DNA from: Rhodanobacter sp. C05
GTDB taxonomy: Bacteria; Pseudomonadota; Gammaproteobacteria; Xanthomonadales; Rhodanobacteraceae
Reading direction: 5' to 3'
Assembly (NCBI RefSeq): GCF_002001165.1
Contig: NZ_MUNQ01000005.1
Coordinates: 124,001 to 188,000 of the forward strand
DNA length: 64,000 nt
Shown here: piece after piece, positions 24,049 to 35,039 of the stretch
How positions within the stretch are numbered: the stretch's first letter is position 1
How the letters are laid out: each line of letters starts with the position of its first letter
Position numbers and translations under genes: made by a program
Notes under the pieces: model-generated
Told to the model about the DNA's origin: nothing
The model's input: the letters and a program-made list of their open reading frames with translations, nothing else
Databases searched by the model: none

Positions 24049-25929
24049 GTGTCCGATAACGAAAACAACATCCCGAACGACGCCAAGAGCGCCGATACCA
24101 AGCCTGCGAGCGAAGGCAAGCCCGAGCCGCGCCCACGCGCGCCGCGCCGCACGGCGGCAGCGATCGCGGCGGCCAACGCGGAGAAGGCAGCGACGAGCGA
24201 CAAGGCGCCATCTGCCACCCCGCCCGCGCCACCTCCGGCTACAGCCGAACGACCGACATCAGCACCCGCAACCCAGACGACGCCAGCGCGTAACGAAGCG
24301 CCGCCGCAACGGGCGCCGCAGGAACCACGCGAATCGGCCTCTTACCAGGGTCAGAACCAGAATCAGGACGCGACGTCGAACCCGAATCAGGGTCAGGGTC
24401 AGGGTCAGAATCCGGTCCAGGCGCAAAATCCGAATCAGGGCCAGAACCCGAATCAGGGTGCCCAAGGCCAGAACCCGGGCCCGAACAACCCCAACAATGG
24501 TCCCCGCGAAGGTCGTGACGGCCGCGGCCGGCGCCGGCGCAACGAGCGCGGCGGCAACCCGCAACAGCAGCAACCGCGCCCGCAGGGCGGTGGCAATCCG
24601 CGCTACAACAACCCGAACGGCCTGCCGGTGGATGACGACAACGCCGATCCGGGCAGCAATGACCGGGTGATCAACCTCACCGAGCTCAAGCGCAAGAACG
24701 CGATCCAGTTGCTGGAATTCGCCGAATCGCTGGGCCTGCACGAAGGCATCGCCCGCGCACGCAAGCAGGACGTGATCTTCAACGTGCTCAAGGCGCACGC
24801 CCGCTCCGGCGGCGGCATCTGGGCCGAAGGCGTGCTGGAAATTCTGCAGGACGGCTTCGGCTTCCTGCGTTCGGCCGACGAGTCCTACCTGGCCGGCCCG
24901 GACGACATCTATGTGTCGCCCAGCCAAATCCGCCGCTTCAACCTGCGCACCGGCGACTACATCACCGGTCGCGTGCGCCATCCGAAGGAAGGCGAGCGTT
25001 ATTTCGCGATGCTTCGTGTCGACGACATCAACGGCGATCCGCCGGAAGCGTCGAAGAACAAGATGTTGTTCGAGAACCTCACCCCGCTGTTCCCGCGCAA
25101 GTCGTTCAAGCTGGAGCGCGGCAACGGTTCGAGCGAGGACATCACCGGGCGCATCCTCGACCTGATCGCGCCGATCGGCCGCGGCCAGCGTGGTCTGATC
25201 GTCTCGCAGCCGAAGTCCGGCAAGACGATGATGCTGCAGAACATCGCCCAGGCGATCACCTACAACCATCCCGACGCGCACCTGATCATGCTGTTGATCG
25301 ACGAGCGTCCGGAGGAAGTGACCGAAATCGCCCGCACCGTGCGCGCCGAAGTCATCTCTTCGACGTTCGACGAGCCGGCCGTGCGCCACGTGCAGGTCGC
25401 CGAGATGGTGATCGAGCGCGCCAAGCGCCTGGTCGAGCACAAGAAGGACGTGGTGATCCTGCTCGACTCGATCACCCGCCTCGCCCGCGCCTACAACACC
25501 GTGGTGCCGAGCTCCGGCAAGGTGCTCACCGGCGGTGTCGACGCCAACGCGCTGCAGCGTCCGAAGCGTTTCTTCGGCGCCGCACGTAACGTCGAAGAAG
25601 GCGGCTCGCTGACCATCATCGCCACCGCGCTGACCGAAACCGGCAGCAAGATGGACGAAGTGATCTACGAGGAGTTCAAGGGCACCGGCAACATGGAAGT
25701 GCACCTGAGCCGTCGCATCTCCGAGAAGCGCGTGTACCCGGCGATCGACATCAACCGCTCCGGCACTCGCCGCGAAGACCTGCTGATCGACCCGGACATG
25801 CTGGCCAAGATCTGGATCCTGCGCAAACTGCTGCACCCGATGGACGAGCTCTCCGCGATGGAGTTCATGCTCGACAAGATGAAGAACACCAAGTCCAACG
25901 ACGAGTTCTTCAATTCGATGAAGCGCTGA
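24049..25929 (+). CDS. rho: Transcription termination factor Rho with long low-complexity N-terminal extension
   Basis: Rho is the hexameric RNA-dependent ATPase that ends transcription. The GTG at 24049, preceded by GAGG, is the likely start, giving 626 residues versus about 419 in E. coli. The core aligns from NLTELK at residue 209 onward: RNA-binding OSB fold ([13 protein letters not shown]), P-loop ([10 protein letters not shown]), [11 protein letters not shown]-loop/R-loop region and arginine finger area are intact. The extra ~207 residues are low complexity: first A/P/K/R-rich, then a Q/N/G/P-rich tract at about residues 100-150 ([18 protein letters not shown]), then R/G-rich ([12 protein letters not shown]). 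A clear terminator follows the gene. Confidence 0.96.
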   Translation: MSDNENNIPNDAKSADTKPASEGKPEPRPRAPRRTAAAIAAANAEKAATSDKAPSATPPAPPPATAERPTSAPATQTTPARNEAPPQRAPQEPRESASYQGQNQNQDATSNPNQGQGQGQNPVQAQNPNQGQNPNQGAQGQNPGPNNPNNGPREGRDGRGRRRRNERGGNPQQQQPRPQGGGNPRYNNPNGLPVDDDNADPGSNDRVINLTELKRKNAIQLLEFAESLGLHEGIARARKQDVIFNVLKAHARSGGGIWAEGVLEILQDGFGFLRSADESYLAGPDDIYVSPSQIRRFNLRTGDYITGRVRHPKEGERYFAMLRVDDINGDPPEASKNKMLFENLTPLFPRKSFKLERGNGSSEDITGRILDLIAPIGRGQRGLIVSQPKSGKTMMLQNIAQAITYNHPDAHLIMLLIDERPEEVTEIARTVRAEVISSTFDEPAVRHVQVAEMVIERAKRLVEHKKDVVILLDSITRLARAYNTVVPSSGKVLTGGVDANALQRPKRFFGAARNVEEGGSLTIIATALTETGSKMDEVIYEEFKGTGNMEVHLSRRISEKRVYPAIDINRSGTRREDLLIDPDMLAKIWILRKLLHPMDELSAMEFMLDKMKNTKSNDEFFNSMKR

Positions 25930-25950
25930 TTCCGCTTCATCGCATCACCC

Positions 25951-25979
25951 AGAAAGGCCGGCTCGTCGCCGGCCTTTCT
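25951..25979 (+). terminator. Intrinsic terminator after rho
   Basis: A perfect 11-bp stem (AGAAAGGCCGG / CCGGCCTTTCT) with a seven-base loop lies 21 bases after the rho stop; the 3' arm itself ends in a T-rich run. Confidence 0.8.
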
Positions 25980-26047
25980 GCTTCCGGATACTTGTGGGCC
26001 GCGTTAGTTTGGGTTGAAATCGGCCAACATCACGGGAGATCGCACGG

Positions 26048-26833
26048 ATGCTTTCACGTATCGCATGGCTGGCATGGGCGCTCCTGCTGATCACTCCCGC
26101 TTACGCCAAAGACAACGCGCCATCGCTGCGCGAATTTTGCCGCCAGAACACCCCGGTGATCCGCGATCTGTGGCTACACGATCTCTATGACGCCCCTCCA
26201 GAGGTAGCGGCGCTGATGGTCAACGTGATCGATGGCAAGTTGCCGCAGGTACGCCAACAACTCGCCGAACTGAAACCGGCTGAAGTCCCGCAATGGCGAC
26301 AGGCCGCGATGCTCACTGCCGTCTGGGCCGGACAAGCCGCCATCGTGGATGCGCTGCTGGACGACGGTGCGGCAGTCGACGGCCTCGGCTGGATACCTCC
26401 ATTCAAGGGCGGCTTCTACCAGCAGACCTTGGGCGACATGCAGCAGGATCCGCGCTTTGGCGGGCCGGCCGGCGTCAAGGGGCTCGCGGCAGCCGGGATA
26501 GTGAATAATCAGGGACAGCGCCTCGGTCCGGCCCTCACGACAGCCGCCGAGTGCGGCGACGTAGCCACGCTGGATGTGCTGTTGCGTCACCATGCCAACG
26601 TCATGGCACGTCGGGCACCGAATGTCGTCGATGCGCTAACTGTAGCCACGGTTCACGGTGATGCCGCCGTCGTGCAGCATCTGCTCGATCACGGCGCCGA
26701 CCCGTGTATTGACGACCGCCAGATCCAATTGCGCAAGCCTGGCGCCTCACTGGCGAGCATCGGGCGTCGCAATGGCCTGCCCGAGACGCTTGTGCAGCGG
26801 CTGGCCTGTCCCTCGGTTACCTCAACACACTGA
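26048..26833 (+). CDS. Secreted ankyrin-repeat protein
   Basis: The 261-residue protein starts with a clear signal peptide (residues 1-20, ending PAYA). Ankyrin-like repeats follow: weak units around residues 50-115 ([23 protein letters not shown]) and better ones at about 165-230 ([44 protein letters not shown]). This suggests a periplasmic protein-binding role, but no partner is evident. GGGAG precedes the ATG. It lies between rho and gshA with no obvious operon link to either. Confidence 0.8.
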   Translation: MLSRIAWLAWALLLITPAYAKDNAPSLREFCRQNTPVIRDLWLHDLYDAPPEVAALMVNVIDGKLPQVRQQLAELKPAEVPQWRQAAMLTAVWAGQAAIVDALLDDGAAVDGLGWIPPFKGGFYQQTLGDMQQDPRFGGPAGVKGLAAAGIVNNQGQRLGPALTTAAECGDVATLDVLLRHHANVMARRAPNVVDALTVATVHGDAAVVQHLLDHGADPCIDDRQIQLRKPGASLASIGRRNGLPETLVQRLACPSVTSTH

Positions 26834-26991
26834 AGCAACCTTCGGGTATCTGCATGACGCGACGCATCCGCTTCGTGCGCGCATCGTGCGACCGCCATCT
26901 GTACCGTCCCGTCCAATTATTTCCCGTTACCCCCTTTTCGTTGTCACGCAACACCCCCATAGTGACTCGCTCACCCAGCGAGGCTTTGCCC

Positions 26992-28359
26992 GTGTCCATA
27001 CCCAGTGCCGTCAAGAGCACCCCGATCCGGGACCGCCAGCAACTCACCGACTATCTCGCCGCGGGCGAGAAGCCACGCGAGGCGTGGCGCATCGGCACCG
27101 AGCACGAGAAGTTCGGCTTCCTCACCGACACCTTGCGCCCTCCCACCTTCGAGGGTGACCGCGGCATCAAGCTGCTGCTGGAAACCCTGGCCACCCGCTA
27201 CGGCTGGGACGTGGCCCGCGAAGGCGAGAATCCGGTAGCGCTGTCGCGCGACAAGGCGTCGATCACGCTGGAACCGGCCGGCCAGCTGGAGTTGTCCGGT
27301 GCGCCGCTGGAGACGATCCACCAGACCTGCTGCGAGGTGAACTCGCATCTGGAGGAAGTGCGCTCGATCGCCGACGGCATGGGCCTCGGTTTCCTCGGCA
27401 TGGGCTTCCAGCCGAAGTGGCGCCGCGACGAGATGCCGTGGATGCCGAAGGGCCGCTACAAGATCATGCGCGAATACATGCCCAAGGTCGGATCGCTCGG
27501 CCTGGACATGATGACGCGCACCTGCACCGTGCAGGTGAACCTGGATTTCTCGTCCGAAGCGGACATGATCAAGAAATTCCGCGTGAGCCTGGCGCTGCAG
27601 CCGATCGCCACCGCGCTGTTCGCCGATTCGCCGTTCACCGAAGGACGTCCAAACGGCTATCTGTCGTATCGTTCGCACATCTGGACCGATACCGACAAGG
27701 ACCGTACCGGCATGCTCGACTTCGTGTTCGCCGAAGGCTTCGGCTACGAGCGCTATGTCGACTACATCCTCGATGTGCCGATGTACTTCAGCTTCCAGGA
27801 CGGCAAGTACATCGATCTGGCCGGCCAGGACTTCAAGCAGTTCATGGCCGGCGAACTGCCGATGCTGCCCGGCGCCAAGGCGAACATGAAAGATTTCGCC
27901 GATCACCTCACCACCGCGTTTCCTGAGGTACGGCTCAAGCAGTACCTGGAAATGCGCGGTGCCGATGGCGGTCCGTGGAACCGGCTGTGCGCGCTGCCCG
28001 CATTCTGGGTCGGCCTGCTGTATGACGATGAGGCACTGGATGCCGCGTGGGATCTGGTCAAGGATTTCAGTCGCGAGGAACGCCACGCGCTACGCGACGG
28101 TGTGCCGAAGCATGCGCTGAAACTGCCGTTCCGCAGCCGCAGCGTACGCGACCTCGCCGAGGAAGCGCTGAAGATCGCCGGCCACGGCCTCAAGCGTCGC
28201 GCCCGGCTCAACAAGAACGGTGCCGACGAAAGCATCTTCCTCGAACCGATGATCGAGATCGTGCAAGCGAACCAGACCCCGGCCGAGCGCAAATTGGAAC
28301 TATTCCACAGCACATGGGGCGGCAGTGTGGATCCGGTATTCCGCGAGTTTGCGTACTGA
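26992..28359 (+). CDS. gshA: Glutamate-cysteine ligase (GCS2/plant type)
   Basis: This enzyme joins glutamate and cysteine with ATP, the first step of glutathione synthesis. The 455-residue product has the GCS2 family signatures: [11 protein letters not shown] near the N-terminus, [16 protein letters not shown], and MGFQPKW with the [11 protein letters not shown] segment. It belongs to the group found in Xanthomonas, rhizobia and plants rather than the E. coli GshA type. The start is a GTG at 26992 preceded by GCGAGG at 8 bases; the reading frame is open to 26854 but that stretch looks non-coding. gshB is not in this window. A palindromic element separates it from convergent pyrC. Confidence 0.93.
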   Translation: MSIPSAVKSTPIRDRQQLTDYLAAGEKPREAWRIGTEHEKFGFLTDTLRPPTFEGDRGIKLLLETLATRYGWDVAREGENPVALSRDKASITLEPAGQLELSGAPLETIHQTCCEVNSHLEEVRSIADGMGLGFLGMGFQPKWRRDEMPWMPKGRYKIMREYMPKVGSLGLDMMTRTCTVQVNLDFSSEADMIKKFRVSLALQPIATALFADSPFTEGRPNGYLSYRSHIWTDTDKDRTGMLDFVFAEGFGYERYVDYILDVPMYFSFQDGKYIDLAGQDFKQFMAGELPMLPGAKANMKDFADHLTTAFPEVRLKQYLEMRGADGGPWNRLCALPAFWVGLLYDDEALDAAWDLVKDFSREERHALRDGVPKHALKLPFRSRSVRDLAEEALKIAGHGLKRRARLNKNGADESIFLEPMIEIVQANQTPAERKLELFHSTWGGSVDPVFREFAY

Positions 28360-28397
28360 AAGCACCGGCGCCACTGCGCCGAAAACTCCCACATAGC

Positions 28398-28537
28398 GTC
28401 ATTCCGGCGTAGGCCGAAGGAGCTTCACAACAGCGCAGCTGGTAATCGCATTTGGCTTCGCTGGCGGCATCCGGCCGTGTGACGAAATGCGATAACCGGT
28501 TTCGTGCTGAAGCGATTCCGACCTACGCCGGAATGAC
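28398..28537. repeat. Palindromic MITE/REP-like element between gshA and pyrC
   Basis: A 140-base element is bounded by perfect 16-bp inverted repeats, GTCATTCCGGCGTAGG (28398-28413) and its complement (28522-28537). An inner inverted pair (28441-28453 with 28485-28497, 12 of 13 bases) nests inside, so the RNA could fold into one long stem. It occupies most of the 218-base convergent gap and carries no coding sequence. Confidence 0.75.
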
Positions 28538-28577
28538 GGCATGTGAGGTTCTTACGCTTGAGCCAATACCATCCGAA

Positions 28578-29630
28578 TCAGGAAGCGGTCGCCTCCACGA
28601 GCGTCCATGCGACGGACTCGCCGGCTCGCATGGGCTTGCAGGTGGATCCGGCCAGGGGATATTCGTCCGGCACGATCCATGACGCGCGTTCTAGCACGAT
28701 GCGATCCTGGTTGCGCGGCAAGCGGTAGAAGTCCGGGCCATGGGAGCTGGCAAACGCTTCGAGCCGATCCAGCCGGCCGGCCTGATCGAACGCCTCGGCA
28801 TACAGCTCCAGCGCCGCATGGGCCGTATACAGTCCAGCGCATCCGCAGGCCGACTCCTTCGCTTCGCGGGGATGTGGCGCACTGTCCGTGCCGAGGAAGA
28901 AATGCGAATCACCGCTGGTGGCAGCCTGCAGCAAAGCGGCACGATGCGTCTCGCGCTTGAGGATTGGAGCGCAGTAGTTGTGCGGGCGGATGCCACCCTC
29001 GAACAGCGCGTTGCGGTTGAGCAACAAATGATGCGCGGTAATCGTGGCAGCCACGTTGGCCGGGGCACCACGGACGAACTCGACCGCATCACGGGTGGTG
29101 ATGTGCTCCAGAACCATGCGCAGGGCCGGGAATCTGGCCTGCAGCGGCAGCAGATGGCGCTCGATGAAAACGCGTTCGCGATCGAAGATGTCGATGTCCG
29201 GATCGGTGACTTCGCCATGCAGCAGCAAGGGCAGTTCGTGCTTCTCCATGGCTTCGAGCACGGTATACACCCGCGACAGCTCGCGCACGCCGGACTGTGA
29301 ATTGGTGGTGGCGCCAGCGGGGTAATACTTGACCGCAACGACGCTGTCGCTGTCTTTGGCGCGGACGATCTCCTCGGCCGGGGTGCTCTCGGTGAGGTAC
29401 AGCGTCATCAGCGGCTGAAAGCGCATGCCCACCGGCAAACTCGCCAGAATCCGGCGGCGATAGTCTTCAGCCTGTGCGACCGTCGTCACCGGCGGCTTCA
29501 GGTTCGGCATCACAATGGCGCGCGCAAATCGCCGCGCGGTGTGGGCGATCACCGAGGCCAGCGCATCGCCGTCGCGAAGGTGCAGGTGCCAGTCATCGGG
29601 GCGGGTGATTTCAAGACGCGTGGGTGTCAT
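28578..29630 (-). CDS. pyrC: Dihydroorotase (class II)
   Basis: PyrC cyclises carbamoyl aspartate to dihydroorotate in pyrimidine synthesis. The 350-residue product matches E. coli-type PyrC in length and motifs. The first zinc histidines lie in [10 protein letters not shown], the carboxylated lysine in [10 protein letters not shown], further metal histidines in LLLHGEV and VLEHITT, and the catalytic aspartate in GTDSAPH. The start at 29630 places the metal motif near residue 16, as usual; an upstream ATG at 29669 is less likely. Confidence 0.95.
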   Translation of the reverse strand: MTPTRLEITRPDDWHLHLRDGDALASVIAHTARRFARAIVMPNLKPPVTTVAQAEDYRRRILASLPVGMRFQPLMTLYLTESTPAEEIVRAKDSDSVVAVKYYPAGATTNSQSGVRELSRVYTVLEAMEKHELPLLLHGEVTDPDIDIFDRERVFIERHLLPLQARFPALRMVLEHITTRDAVEFVRGAPANVAATITAHHLLLNRNALFEGGIRPHNYCAPILKRETHRAALLQAATSGDSHFFLGTDSAPHPREAKESACGCAGLYTAHAALELYAEAFDQAGRLDRLEAFASSHGPDFYRLPRNQDRIVLERASWIVPDEYPLAGSTCKPMRAGESVAWTLVEATAS

Positions 29631-29902
29631 GGTTTGCGGACTCGGGATAGCGGATCGAGAGAAGCTCACAGCAGGTGTCGGTGTTGCTCACGTGGCTGAC
29701 ACATGCCGAATGCCTCGCGGCATGGCTGCCAATGGCACATGGTATCGCGCCGCCACCCCGGTTTGTTTCGACTGCGATCCCACAGCTCAAGGCACCGAAG
29801 ACCGGGCGCACAATGCGAACCCGGACTTCAGAAAGCAGATGGGTGTTGGGGTACGCACTGCCTACCCCCATCTACCGTGCTTCATCCTCGTGGAGAGTCC
29901 CC

Positions 29903-30283
29903 ATGCCACTGGTTCGCATCTCGCTCCGCCGCGGCAAGTCGTCCGCTCACATCGCCGCCCTGCGCAACGGCATCTACCAAGCCATGCGCGAAGCCTTCAA
30001 CGTGCCGGAGAACGACCGCTTCATCCTGATCAGCCAGCACGACGCCGACGAATTCGACTACGACCCGAACTACCTCGGCATCGCCCGCAGCGACGATCTG
30101 GTGGTCGTGCAGATCACCTGCAACAGCGGCCGTACAGTGGAACAGAAACAGGCGCTATATCGCGGCATCGCTGAGAATTTTTCCGCAGACCCGGGCCTGC
30201 GTCCCGAAGATGTGTTCATCAATCTGATCGAGGTGGCGAAGGAGAACTGGTCGTTTGGAAATGGGATCGCGCAGCACGCGTGA
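29903..30283 (+). CDS. Tautomerase family protein
   Basis: The 126-residue protein begins with MPLVRISLRRG, so removal of Met would expose the catalytic N-terminal proline typical of the 4-oxalocrotonate tautomerase superfamily. The length fits the two-unit 'tautomerase_2' group rather than the ~62-residue 4-OT enzymes. The C-terminal half (LRPEDVFINLIEVAKENWSFGNG) is characteristic. The ATG at 29903 follows TGGAGAG; longer in-frame starts would hide the proline. Natural substrate unknown. Divergent from pyrC. Confidence 0.85.
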   Translation: MPLVRISLRRGKSSAHIAALRNGIYQAMREAFNVPENDRFILISQHDADEFDYDPNYLGIARSDDLVVVQITCNSGRTVEQKQALYRGIAENFSADPGLRPEDVFINLIEVAKENWSFGNGIAQHA

Positions 30284-30308
30284 AGGTCCGCTTAGAGAAA
30301 TGAAGTTC

Positions 30309-31022
30309 TCAATGACAGGCAAATCTGTGGGCAAGCCAGTCGATTCTCGAACGTAGAGCTTCAGGACTCTCGCCTGGCATGATGCCGAAGGGAGACTTCA
30401 TAGATGGATGGAAGCGATCGGCTGCAACTTCAACCGTGACCCAGTCGGAAGTATGCCAAGCCTGGAAGACTGGCTGGTTCGGTTTATTCAGGAGGAGAAA
30501 GTACTCTTTTCCTTTCTCAAAATCGGGCCGATTGGCGACCATTACCTTGAGAGTGTCCGCACCGTCTTCGACCGTTCCTCCAATGCGAACCACGTCAGCG
30601 GGAAAGCCTGCGCGAATGGCGCCCGGTTGCCCTTTAATAACTTCATCTACGACAAACGTCGAATCCGTAAATATTGTGCCCTCGTTACCCCCGAAATATG
30701 ATTGGGACGAAACATTGGTCGCGAAAACGATAGCGTCGGAATGACAGTACCAAGCGTGGAGTTGCGCATCGTCCTCGCTGTCGTAAGGCGCAAAGCCGGC
30801 AACATCAAAATATTGTCCGACAGGCGTATACATTTCGTACCCCTTGGTGCCGTCGACGGAGCTTTTGTCATACGAGTGAAGGTTTCGAAGTGCATTGTGG
30901 AACGTGCTGAAATAGGCCTCATATATCGCGTCGCGTTGCAGCGGACTTAGCGACGCTGCATATGTATATGAGGCGAACCACACACTTGCTACCGCAAAGA
31001 CCGCAAACCATTTCGTGCGCAT
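30309..31022 (-). CDS. Orphan secreted protein, unknown function
   Basis: The product (237 residues) is not recognised. It has a signal peptide (residues 1-22, WFAVFAVASVWFASYTYA) and a GGAGGGG ribosome-binding site immediately upstream of the ATG at 31022. The rest is soluble, with several Trp/His/Cys residues and a YFLLLNKP strand; the pattern 'IVFATNV...FVVDEVIKG...VRIGGTV' resembles secreted beta-sandwich proteins, without a confident family match. Its base composition is visibly less GC-rich than its neighbours, suggesting acquisition. It follows hemB by 35 bases on the same strand. Confidence 0.7.
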   Translation of the reverse strand: MRTKWFAVFAVASVWFASYTYAASLSPLQRDAIYEAYFSTFHNALRNLHSYDKSSVDGTKGYEMYTPVGQYFDVAGFAPYDSEDDAQLHAWYCHSDAIVFATNVSSQSYFGGNEGTIFTDSTFVVDEVIKGQPGAIRAGFPADVVRIGGTVEDGADTLKVMVANRPDFEKGKEYFLLLNKPNQPVFQAWHTSDWVTVEVAADRFHPSMKSPFGIMPGESPEALRSRIDWLAHRFACH

Positions 31023-31057
31023 GACCCCTCCGCGAAAAATTGCAAAACTGGCTTCAC

Positions 31058-32170
<1,113 letters not shown>

Positions 32171-32232
32171 TCACGTTTTCGGGTGCACGCTCGGCGTCAC
32201 GACCCGCCGTTATCCCCGCCGGAGGAAGTCTC

Positions 32233-33870
32233 ATGAGCAAGACCATGCCCACCGCCTCGACTGCCGGCTGGCATCTGCCGACCAGCGCCCGTTATCTGGG
32301 CCCGCATGCCCCGGATGCATCGCTCGATGTGACCCTGGTGCTACGCCGCAAGAGCCCGCTGGGCACGTTGGCTCCGTCAGCATCGCGCAGCGCCCGGCAT
32401 GCCGATTTCATGGCGCGCTACGGCGCCGATCCGGCCGATGTGGAACGCCTGCGCAGTTTCAGCCGCCAGCATGGCCTGCAGGAACTGGCCTGCGAGCCGG
32501 GACGGCGCACGCTGCATCTGCGCGGCACCGTGCAATCGCTGCAGCAGGCGTTCGGTGTGCAGCTGGGGCATTACGAGCTGACACCCGGCGGGGCGTCCTA
32601 TGTCGGCTCCGCGCAAGCACCTACGCTGCCCGATCCCGCGGTGATCGCCGTGCTCGGGCTGGATCAGCGCCCGGTCGCGCAGCCGCATTTCCGTATCGCA
32701 CAGGCAACACCGGCCAATACCTACACGCCGCTGCAGATCGGCGAGCTGTACAACTTCCCCGCCGGTGACGGCAGTGGTCAGACCATCGCGATCATCGAAC
32801 TCGGTGGTGGCTACCAGCAGGCCGATCTGGACACGTACTTCAAGGGACTCGGCCTGGCGACACCGTCCATCACGGCCGTGTCCGTCGACGGCGGCAGCAA
32901 CCAGCCCGGCGGCGACGCGGATGCGGAAGTGATGCTGGACATCGAGGTTTCCGGTGCGCTGGCACCGAAAGCCAAACTGGTCGTCTATTTCGGCGGCAAC
33001 ACCGACCAGGGTTTCTACAACGCGATCTCGCAGGCCGCACACAGCACCACCCAGCCGGCCACGGTGATGTCGATCAGCTGGGGTGGTCCCGAAAGCAGCT
33101 GGAGCACAGCCTCGCGCAATGCGATGGAAACCGCGCTGGAGGATGCCGCCGCGCTCGATGTAACGGTGACCGTGGCGGCTGGCGACAACGGCTCCAGCGA
33201 CGGTGTCAGCGGCGGTCAAGCAACGGTGGATTTCCCTGCATCCAGCCCATCCGTGCTGGGTTGCGGCGGCACCGAACTGATCAGCAGCGGCAGCACGATC
33301 AGCAGCGAGGTGGTATGGAACGAGACCGCCGGCAACGAGGGCGCCACCGGCGGCGGCGTCAGCACCGTGTTCGCGCTGCCCGCATGGCAATCGGCATCGA
33401 AGGTGCCTGTGGCAACAGGCGGTTTCGTCGGCCGTGGCGTGCCGGATGTGGCCGGCAACGCGGATCCGCTCACGGGTTACAGCATGCTGGTCGACGGCCA
33501 GAGCGAGGTCATTGGCGGCACCAGTGCAGTCGCGCCGCTGTGGGCCGCGCTGGTGGCGCGCCTCAACCAGCAGCTCGGCCGCTCGCTGGGTGCCGCCAAT
33601 GCCGCCCTGTACGCCATCGGCGAAACGGCGTTCCACGACATCACCCAGGGCAACAACGGCAGCTACACCGCCGGCCCGGGCTGGGATGCCTGCACCGGCC
33701 TGGGCAGCCCTAACGGGCAGGCCCTGCTCGGCGCCCTGCAAGGCGCAGCGCCAAGTCCGGCGCCAGCACCGAGCCCTGCGCCAGCACCTGCACCTGCACC
33801 AAGCCCACCGCACAAACACAAGCCCAAACCACCTGCCTCGGGCGGCAAAAAACACAAGGGCAAATTGTAG
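32233..33870 (+). CDS. S53 sedolisin/kumamolisin-type serine-carboxyl peptidase
   Basis: This is an acid endopeptidase of 545 residues. The N-terminal ~165 residues are the inhibitory pro-domain (RSFSRQHGLQEL, HLRGTVQSLQQAFGV). The catalytic domain has E232 and D236 in DADAEVMLDIEV, oxyanion D318 in VAAGDNGSSDG, and nucleophile S431 in GGTSAVAP. A calcium site is suggested by the C-terminal FHDITQGNNG and GWDACTGLGSP. No standard signal peptide is seen, as in kumamolisin. The last ~45 residues are a P/A/S repeat followed by a K/H-rich end. GGAGGAAG precedes the ATG. Divergent from hemB. Confidence 0.93.
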   Translation: MSKTMPTASTAGWHLPTSARYLGPHAPDASLDVTLVLRRKSPLGTLAPSASRSARHADFMARYGADPADVERLRSFSRQHGLQELACEPGRRTLHLRGTVQSLQQAFGVQLGHYELTPGGASYVGSAQAPTLPDPAVIAVLGLDQRPVAQPHFRIAQATPANTYTPLQIGELYNFPAGDGSGQTIAIIELGGGYQQADLDTYFKGLGLATPSITAVSVDGGSNQPGGDADAEVMLDIEVSGALAPKAKLVVYFGGNTDQGFYNAISQAAHSTTQPATVMSISWGGPESSWSTASRNAMETALEDAAALDVTVTVAAGDNGSSDGVSGGQATVDFPASSPSVLGCGGTELISSGSTISSEVVWNETAGNEGATGGGVSTVFALPAWQSASKVPVATGGFVGRGVPDVAGNADPLTGYSMLVDGQSEVIGGTSAVAPLWAALVARLNQQLGRSLGAANAALYAIGETAFHDITQGNNGSYTAGPGWDACTGLGSPNGQALLGALQGAAPSPAPAPSPAPAPAPAPSPPHKHKPKPPASGGKKHKGKL

Positions 33871-33992
33871 GAACCGCCGGGTCAGCAAGCACTATGTCCG
33901 CTACGTCGGCATTCTTGCTGCACCAGGTGCTGGACGCTGGCCGGCATTCACGGCAGGCTTGCTGTTTCCCGCTTCACTCCCACGGAGTTCCG

Positions 33993-35003
33993 ATGCACGT
34001 GCCTGCCGCCCCCACCCTGCTCGTCGATCTCGGTGGTACCAATGTCCGTTTCGGGGTGGCCGATCCATCACGCGACAAGCCGCTGCTGACCGACAGCATC
34101 CGGCGCTATCGCGTGGCCGAGCACGATTCGCTGGTCTCGACCGCGAAGCAATACCTGGCCGACACGGGCCGGCAGGTGAGCCGCGCCATCGTGGCCGCTG
34201 CCGGGCGCATCGTCGACGGCGAGACGGTCAAGGTCACCAACAATCCGTGGGCCATCTCGGCCCATCAGACAGCCGCCGCGCTGGGCCTGGAATATGTGCA
34301 TCTGGTCAACGATTTCGCCGCGCAGAGCATGGCGGTGACGCTGCTGCAAGGCGATGATCTGGTCGACGTGGGTACGGCACCGCGCCCGGTGGTCGGCGCC
34401 GAAGACGAGCAGACCTTCGCCATCGTCGGCCCGGGCACCGGGCTCGGCGTCGGCGGCCTGCTGGTGCGTGGCGGCCATTGCAGCGTGCTGCAGACCGAAG
34501 GCGGTCATGCCGGTTTCGCCGCGCATTCGCCGGAAGACATCGCGATCCTCAACTATCTCAACCAGAAGTATGGGCGCGTCTCGAACGAACGGCTGATCTG
34601 CGGCCAGGGCCTGGTGAATCTTTACGACGCGATCTGCCATATCGTCGGCGCCCGCCCCGACGACCTCAAGCCCGAGGACATCACCGCACGCGCCAAGGAG
34701 GACGGGTGCCCGCTATGTACCCGCACCGTGGAAACCTTTGCCGGCATCTTCGGCAGCGTCGCCGGCGACCTGGTGCTCACGCTTGGCGCCTGGGACGGCG
34801 TCTATCTCACCGGTGGCCTGATACCGGTCCTGTTGCCCTGGCTGGAGCGCGGTCGCTTCCGTGAGCGCTTCGAGGCCAAGGGCCGCTTCCGCGACATCAT
34901 GGAGAAGGTGCCGACCCAGGCGATCATGAACCCCGAGCCGGGCCTGCTCGGCGCGGCCGCGCTGGCGGTGATGGAGTCGGGTGGCTCGCTGCTGCACCAT
35001 TGA
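33993..35003 (+). CDS. glk: Glucokinase
   Basis: Glk phosphorylates glucose with ATP at entry to sugar catabolism. The 336-residue protein belongs to the E. coli-type glucokinase family (PF02685): phosphate loop LVDLGGTNVRFGVAD, sugar-binding NDFAAQSMAV, adenosine motif GPGTGLGVGGL and EGGHAGFA. GGAG precedes the ATG at 33993; the open frame extends upstream to 33894 without support. It converges with the SNF2 gene 36 bases away. Confidence 0.94.
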   Translation: MHVPAAPTLLVDLGGTNVRFGVADPSRDKPLLTDSIRRYRVAEHDSLVSTAKQYLADTGRQVSRAIVAAAGRIVDGETVKVTNNPWAISAHQTAAALGLEYVHLVNDFAAQSMAVTLLQGDDLVDVGTAPRPVVGAEDEQTFAIVGPGTGLGVGGLLVRGGHCSVLQTEGGHAGFAAHSPEDIAILNYLNQKYGRVSNERLICGQGLVNLYDAICHIVGARPDDLKPEDITARAKEDGCPLCTRTVETFAGIFGSVAGDLVLTLGAWDGVYLTGGLIPVLLPWLERGRFRERFEAKGRFRDIMEKVPTQAIMNPEPGLLGAAALAVMESGGSLLHH

Positions 35004-35039
35004 AACCGGGCATTCCGTCTTGCATGCAAGGCGCTGCCG

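Noticed and set aside
24346..24495. Short repeated units that could suggest a CRISPR or tandem-repeat array
   Set aside because: The units are six to nine bases, in frame inside rho, with no spacers, so they are coding low-complexity sequence.
24259..25836. 525-codon minus-strand open frame
   Set aside because: It is antisense to rho, including its repeat tract, and gives repetitive R/L/V-rich sequence.
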